Assembly (NCBI GenBank): GCA_964440915.1
Contig: CAYTTV010000035.1
Location: 1 to 37,534 of the forward strand
Reading direction: 5' to 3'
DNA: 37,534 nucleotides
From: CAMPJM01 sp964440915
GTDB taxonomy: Bacteria > Bacteroidota > Bacteroidia > Cytophagales > Cyclobacteriaceae
The position numbers were made by a program, and so were the translations under genes. Position 1 is the stretch's first letter; every line of letters starts with the position of its first letter. Below the pieces are notes generated by a model, which saw only the letters and a list, made by a program, of their open reading frames with translations, did not search any database and was not told the origin of the DNA. This document shows, one piece after another, positions 35,132 through 37,534 of the stretch.

Positions 35132-35470
35132 CTATGGAAGTGCTTTCACTAGTTTTTTAGGCGCTACCTCGCAATAAGCACATTTCAAGGCATCGTACAA
35201 CACAACGTCTTCTACCTTATCCAAGTAAAAGCGCGTCCACCCCCTCTTTCCCCATTTATTGGGTACGGGGTGGATGGCCTCTTTATCGATTAGGCAAAAC
35301 CCATCTTGGTCAGATTCGGATAGTTTTAAGGTGGCGCTCATTTCCCTTTCATCAAAAGTAGCCATTATCTTCCCTCGCACCCTGAAAGAGGTTTTTTCAA
35401 AATGGGGAGCTTCTGTCACCTCTGGAAAAGAAAATATGAAACTTCTTAATATTTCAATCTTTGTCATCAT
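35132..35470 (-). CDS. MmcQ/YjbR-family protein
   Basis: 112 residues of the YjbR fold (double-wing DNA-binding-like, PF04237). Seen: RSFIFSFPEVTEAPHFEKTSFRVRGKIMATF, LKLSESDQDGF, and KWGKRGWTRFYLDKV followed by LKCAYCEVAPKKL, all typical. The biochemical role is unknown. It ends a minus-strand group with two PhnB-like VOC genes (gap 96 bases). The start has two consecutive ATG codons. Confidence 0.9.
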   Translation of the reverse strand: MMTKIEILRSFIFSFPEVTEAPHFEKTSFRVRGKIMATFDEREMSATLKLSESDQDGFCLIDKEAIHPVPNKWGKRGWTRFYLDKVEDVVLYDALKCAYCEVAPKKLVKALP

Positions 35471-35566
35471 TTTACCAAGACTTTATTTATTTGCCTTCAG
35501 TCGAACAGCTTTCATTCTCACATTCCATTCTGACGCTAATTCCGTCGGCACGTTGGTTGATTGGTA

Positions 35567-36490
35567 TTAGTCACCAGCAGCTTGCTTCAAGGCATTGATG
35601 TCCAATTTTCGCATTGTGAACATGGCCTGGGCCACTTTTTTAGCTTTGTCCGCATCTGCATTATTGAGCCAATCTGATAGTGCCACAGGCACTACTTGCC
35701 AGGAAATACCGAAGCGGTCCTTTAGCCAACCGCACATACGCTCTTCACCACCATCTGCCGTAAGTTTATTCCAATAGTAATCAACTTCGTGCTCATCTTT
35801 GCACATGATCTGAAAAGAGATGGCTTCATTGAAAGTAAAGTCGTGTTCCAAAGCACTGTCCATTGCTGCGAACCATTCATTTTCTAACTTAAAGTCGGCA
35901 TACATCACCATATCCTCCTTGTTAGGCGGATGGTTCGGCCCATAATGTTCTATATAACCCATTTCGGCATTCTGGAATGTTTTTAAATAATATTGTATCG
36001 CTGATTCGGCTTTTCCTGCACTCGACCCTACAAACAAGAAAGAAGGTGTGAATCGAGGGCGCCAATCACTTTCAGCATCTCCAACAATCAATTGCCATGA
36101 AACTCCGTATTTGTCCTGCACCCATCCGTACCGTAGGCTAAAAGGATAGGTATCCAAAGGCATGAGCACTGTTCCGCCCTCATAAAGCTTTTCCCATAAA
36201 GCCTCCACCTCCTCTGCTGTAGCACAGTTTACCATAAATGAAACAGAGGGATTAAACTTGAAATGCGGCCCACCATTAAGGGCGACAAATCGCTGCCCTT
36301 CAAGCTCAAAATCGACGGTCATGACGGACCCCGGCCTTTGCCCATGAAATTCCTTCCCTGTTTCCTCATACTGGGTAGTTCCCCTCACTTTTGATTGGGA
36401 AAACACAGCAGTATAAAAATACACCGCTTCTTCAGCTTCATGATCGAACCATAGAAATGGTATGATTTTCTGTCCTTCCTGGTTTGCCAT
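35567..36490 (-). CDS. Two-domain PhnB-like VOC superfamily protein
   Basis: 307 residues, two tandem 3-demethylubiquinone-methyltransferase-like (PF06983) glyoxalase-fold domains: about 8-140 (IIPFLWFDHEAEEAVYFYTAVF.. WVQDKYGVSWQLI) and about 148-280 (TPSFLFVGSSAGKAESAIQYYLKTF.. WLKDRFGISWQVV). Each repeat ends with the same D(K/R)-(Y/F)-G-(V/I)-SWQ motif, evidence of internal duplication. The old family name is misleading: these are not methyltransferases, and no substrate is known. It lies 32 bases after a single-domain relative. Confidence 0.9.
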   Translation of the reverse strand: MANQEGQKIIPFLWFDHEAEEAVYFYTAVFSQSKVRGTTQYEETGKEFHGQRPGSVMTVDFELEGQRFVALNGGPHFKFNPSVSFMVNCATAEEVEALWEKLYEGGTVLMPLDTYPFSLRYGWVQDKYGVSWQLIVGDAESDWRPRFTPSFLFVGSSAGKAESAIQYYLKTFQNAEMGYIEHYGPNHPPNKEDMVMYADFKLENEWFAAMDSALEHDFTFNEAISFQIMCKDEHEVDYYWNKLTADGGEERMCGWLKDRFGISWQVVPVALSDWLNNADADKAKKVAQAMFTMRKLDINALKQAAGD

Positions 36491-36522
36491 AATATTGATC
36501 GTTCAACTGAAATCCTGATTAC

Positions 36523-36963
36523 CTACATCATTTTATTTCCTGTAAACATCACCATCCATTGTATACCGTAGAGGTCCTCGCACTGGCCAAATCTTTCTGC
36601 CCACTCGGTTTCTTGGAATGCCATCGTGACCTTTCCACCATCGGATAAAGCATTGAACAATTGCTCACCCTCCTCCACACTATCGGCTTCGATGTTGATT
36701 TGTACCTTGTCGTGCATGTTATCGCTTTGCTGAACTTCCTGCCTAAACTTCATCGGGATGTCGCTGCCATATAGCATGGTATCGCCCACGATGGGCAGCA
36801 TGGCATTGGCCACCATGTTGAGGTCATCGCCTGTCAGCCCCATATTATGGTTAAGATCTGCATAACGCACCATTTCAACTTCGCCACCAAATATGCGCTG
36901 ATAAAACTTAAATGCATCTTCTGCATTGCCATTAAAATTGAGATAAGGGTTTATCGATTTCAT
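36523..36963 (-). CDS. Single-domain PhnB-like VOC superfamily protein
   Basis: 146 residues of the PhnB/glyoxalase-like fold: INPYLNFNGNAEDAFKFYQRIFGG at the N-terminus, AMLPIVGDTMLYGSDIP in the middle, and FGQCEDLYGIQWMVMFT at the end, matching PF00903/PF06983 dimers. Function unknown, probably a small-molecule or antibiotic/metal-binding role as in other VOC proteins. It is the first gene of the minus-strand group 36963 to 35132. I found no exact -7 element upstream. Confidence 0.9.
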   Translation of the reverse strand: MKSINPYLNFNGNAEDAFKFYQRIFGGEVEMVRYADLNHNMGLTGDDLNMVANAMLPIVGDTMLYGSDIPMKFRQEVQQSDNMHDKVQINIEADSVEEGEQLFNALSDGGKVTMAFQETEWAERFGQCEDLYGIQWMVMFTGNKMM

Positions 36964-37326
36964 GTTTTGTTATTTATAGTTACTTCTTGTTTATTTATAA
37001 TGAATCAGCAGCAAGCTTAGCCATTCTAGTATCCGTTTTTCAGATATTGCGGTTTCATGTATTGAAGTCACTCTTCTACAATAGGAATAGTCTTGAGTAC
37101 TATCTGTCAAAGAGATTGGATAACCTCATTCTGCCAACTTTGGTTAGACTTCTGGCCAAGTTCTGGATAAAATCCTTTACCTCATCATGCTCATTTATTG
37201 AGGGCATAAGATGCATTATTTACTTTCGTCTTCTTAAACAAAGTTAAATAAGCGGTAAGAATCATCACGGGTGTGAATACGGCAAAGAAGAGGGTAAATA
37301 CGACAAGGAATTTTAGATATAAAAGA

Positions 37327-37377
37327 GTAGGCAATTGACAGTAGGCAAAAGGCGAGGAAAGACTTATGACTTTAGAC
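37327..37377. repeat. Heptad repeats GTAGGCA and GACTTAT types
   Basis: GTAGGCA at 37327 and again at 37341 (14 bases on); GACTTAT at 37361, GACTTTA at 37368 and GAC at 37375, each 7 bases apart. Confidence 0.6.
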
Positions 37378-37480
37378 AACAGATATAAGAATTTCTGACC
37401 AGTCCATTTAGGCCAGCAAACCAAGGCTATAAAACGGATAGAGATACGAATTTTATGGGCCCTTTCTTATAATGGAATGA

Positions 37481-37524
37481 TATCTAATATCTAATATCTA
37501 ATATCTGGCGTCTTACATCTTATC
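37481..37524. repeat. Heptad repeat TATCTAA x3 plus TCTTACA/TCTTATC
   Basis: TATCTAA starts at 37481, 37488 and 37495 with a partial fourth copy; TCTTACA (37511) and TCTTATC (37518) follow on the same 7-base period. Confidence 0.75.
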
Positions 37525-37534
37525 GCCCCTGATG

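Larger units (their letters stand above)
36964..37534. other. Gene-poor right end of window
   Basis: 571 bases with no gene I can support. A 38-codon minus-strand frame (37216 to 37100) reads MHLMPSINEHDEVKDFIQNL and then ARSLTKVGRMRLSNLFDR. Another minus-strand frame around 37200-37320 encodes a hydrophobic stretch (FLVVFTLFFAVFTPVMILTA). Both could be remnants or tiny genes. The right half holds heptad repeats. Confidence 0.3.

Noticed and set aside
36987..37247. 86-codon plus-strand frame at the right end
   Set aside because: No domain or coding signal; composition looks like antisense of a more protein-like minus-strand frame.
37191..37424. 77-codon minus-strand frame
   Set aside because: About a third of it is translated heptad repeat, so it is not a gene as a whole; only its hydrophobic end is kept as a weak remnant.
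1..37534. CRISPR array, tRNA or IS element
   Set aside because: No 25-40-base repeats with regular spacers, no tRNA arm patterns and no intact transposase frame were seen; the heptads are too short and degenerate for CRISPR.

Overview
The window looks like chromosomal DNA of a member of the Bacteroidota, most likely a free-living Cytophagales-type bacterium. The evidence is a SusC/SusD pair, many carboxypeptidase-regulatory-domain and OmpA/TPR/beta-propeller envelope proteins, TAnnTTTG-type -7 promoter elements, little sign of Shine-Dalgarno sites, and several TTG/GTG starts. I see no rRNA, tRNA, CRISPR array, phage or intact insertion sequence. The species cannot be fixed from sequence alone.

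Layout. (1) 1-8442 is a compact polysaccharide-utilisation locus: SusC transporter, SusD lipoprotein, a two-domain enzyme (DUF2264 barrel fused to a GH16-like jelly roll) and a GH88 unsaturated-uronidase lipoprotein overlapping it by 4 bases. A strong hairpin and a separate inverted repeat lie between susD and the enzymes. The likely target is a uronic-acid-containing polysaccharide; no classical lyase or regulator lies inside the window. (2) 8511-10460 holds ytxH, aroA (TTG start) and a GC-rich intergenic repeat. (3) 10469-13960 (minus strand) is an apparent operon: pccB, an M42 aminopeptidase and a BtuF-like corrinoid-binding protein without a signal peptide. (4) 14317-18047 holds a short Ppx/GppA phosphatase, an Ldh-family oxidoreductase, a small beta-barrel protein, a DivIC/FtsB-like division protein and an orphan Vsr-like nuclease. 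(5) 18116-23640 holds an MscS channel, an HMA-AraC fusion regulator, a membrane-anchored lipocalin, and a coupled pair (PlsB-like acyltransferase and gpsA) that would make and acylate glycerol-3-phosphate. (6) 23867-31043 is envelope biogenesis and secretion: an Omp85/POTRA-like barrel, a PorE-architecture OmpA protein, an M48 protease and Ffh. (7) 31623-36963 holds a CarboxypepD_reg-like secreted protein, an outer-membrane protein, a YdjM-type membrane protein, and a minus-strand group of YjbR plus two PhnB-like VOC proteins.

Between the genes, the most unusual structure is a set of low-copy direct repeats with a strict 7-base period. The same words (TCTAACN/TCTTANN, ATTGCCT/GTAGGCA, ATCAG, TTCAACA) recur in five or six separate intergenic regions. 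They resemble in form, not in sequence, the heptanucleotide STRR repeats of cyanobacteria. This, the DUF2264-GH16 fusion and the HMA-AraC regulator are the items I would look at first.
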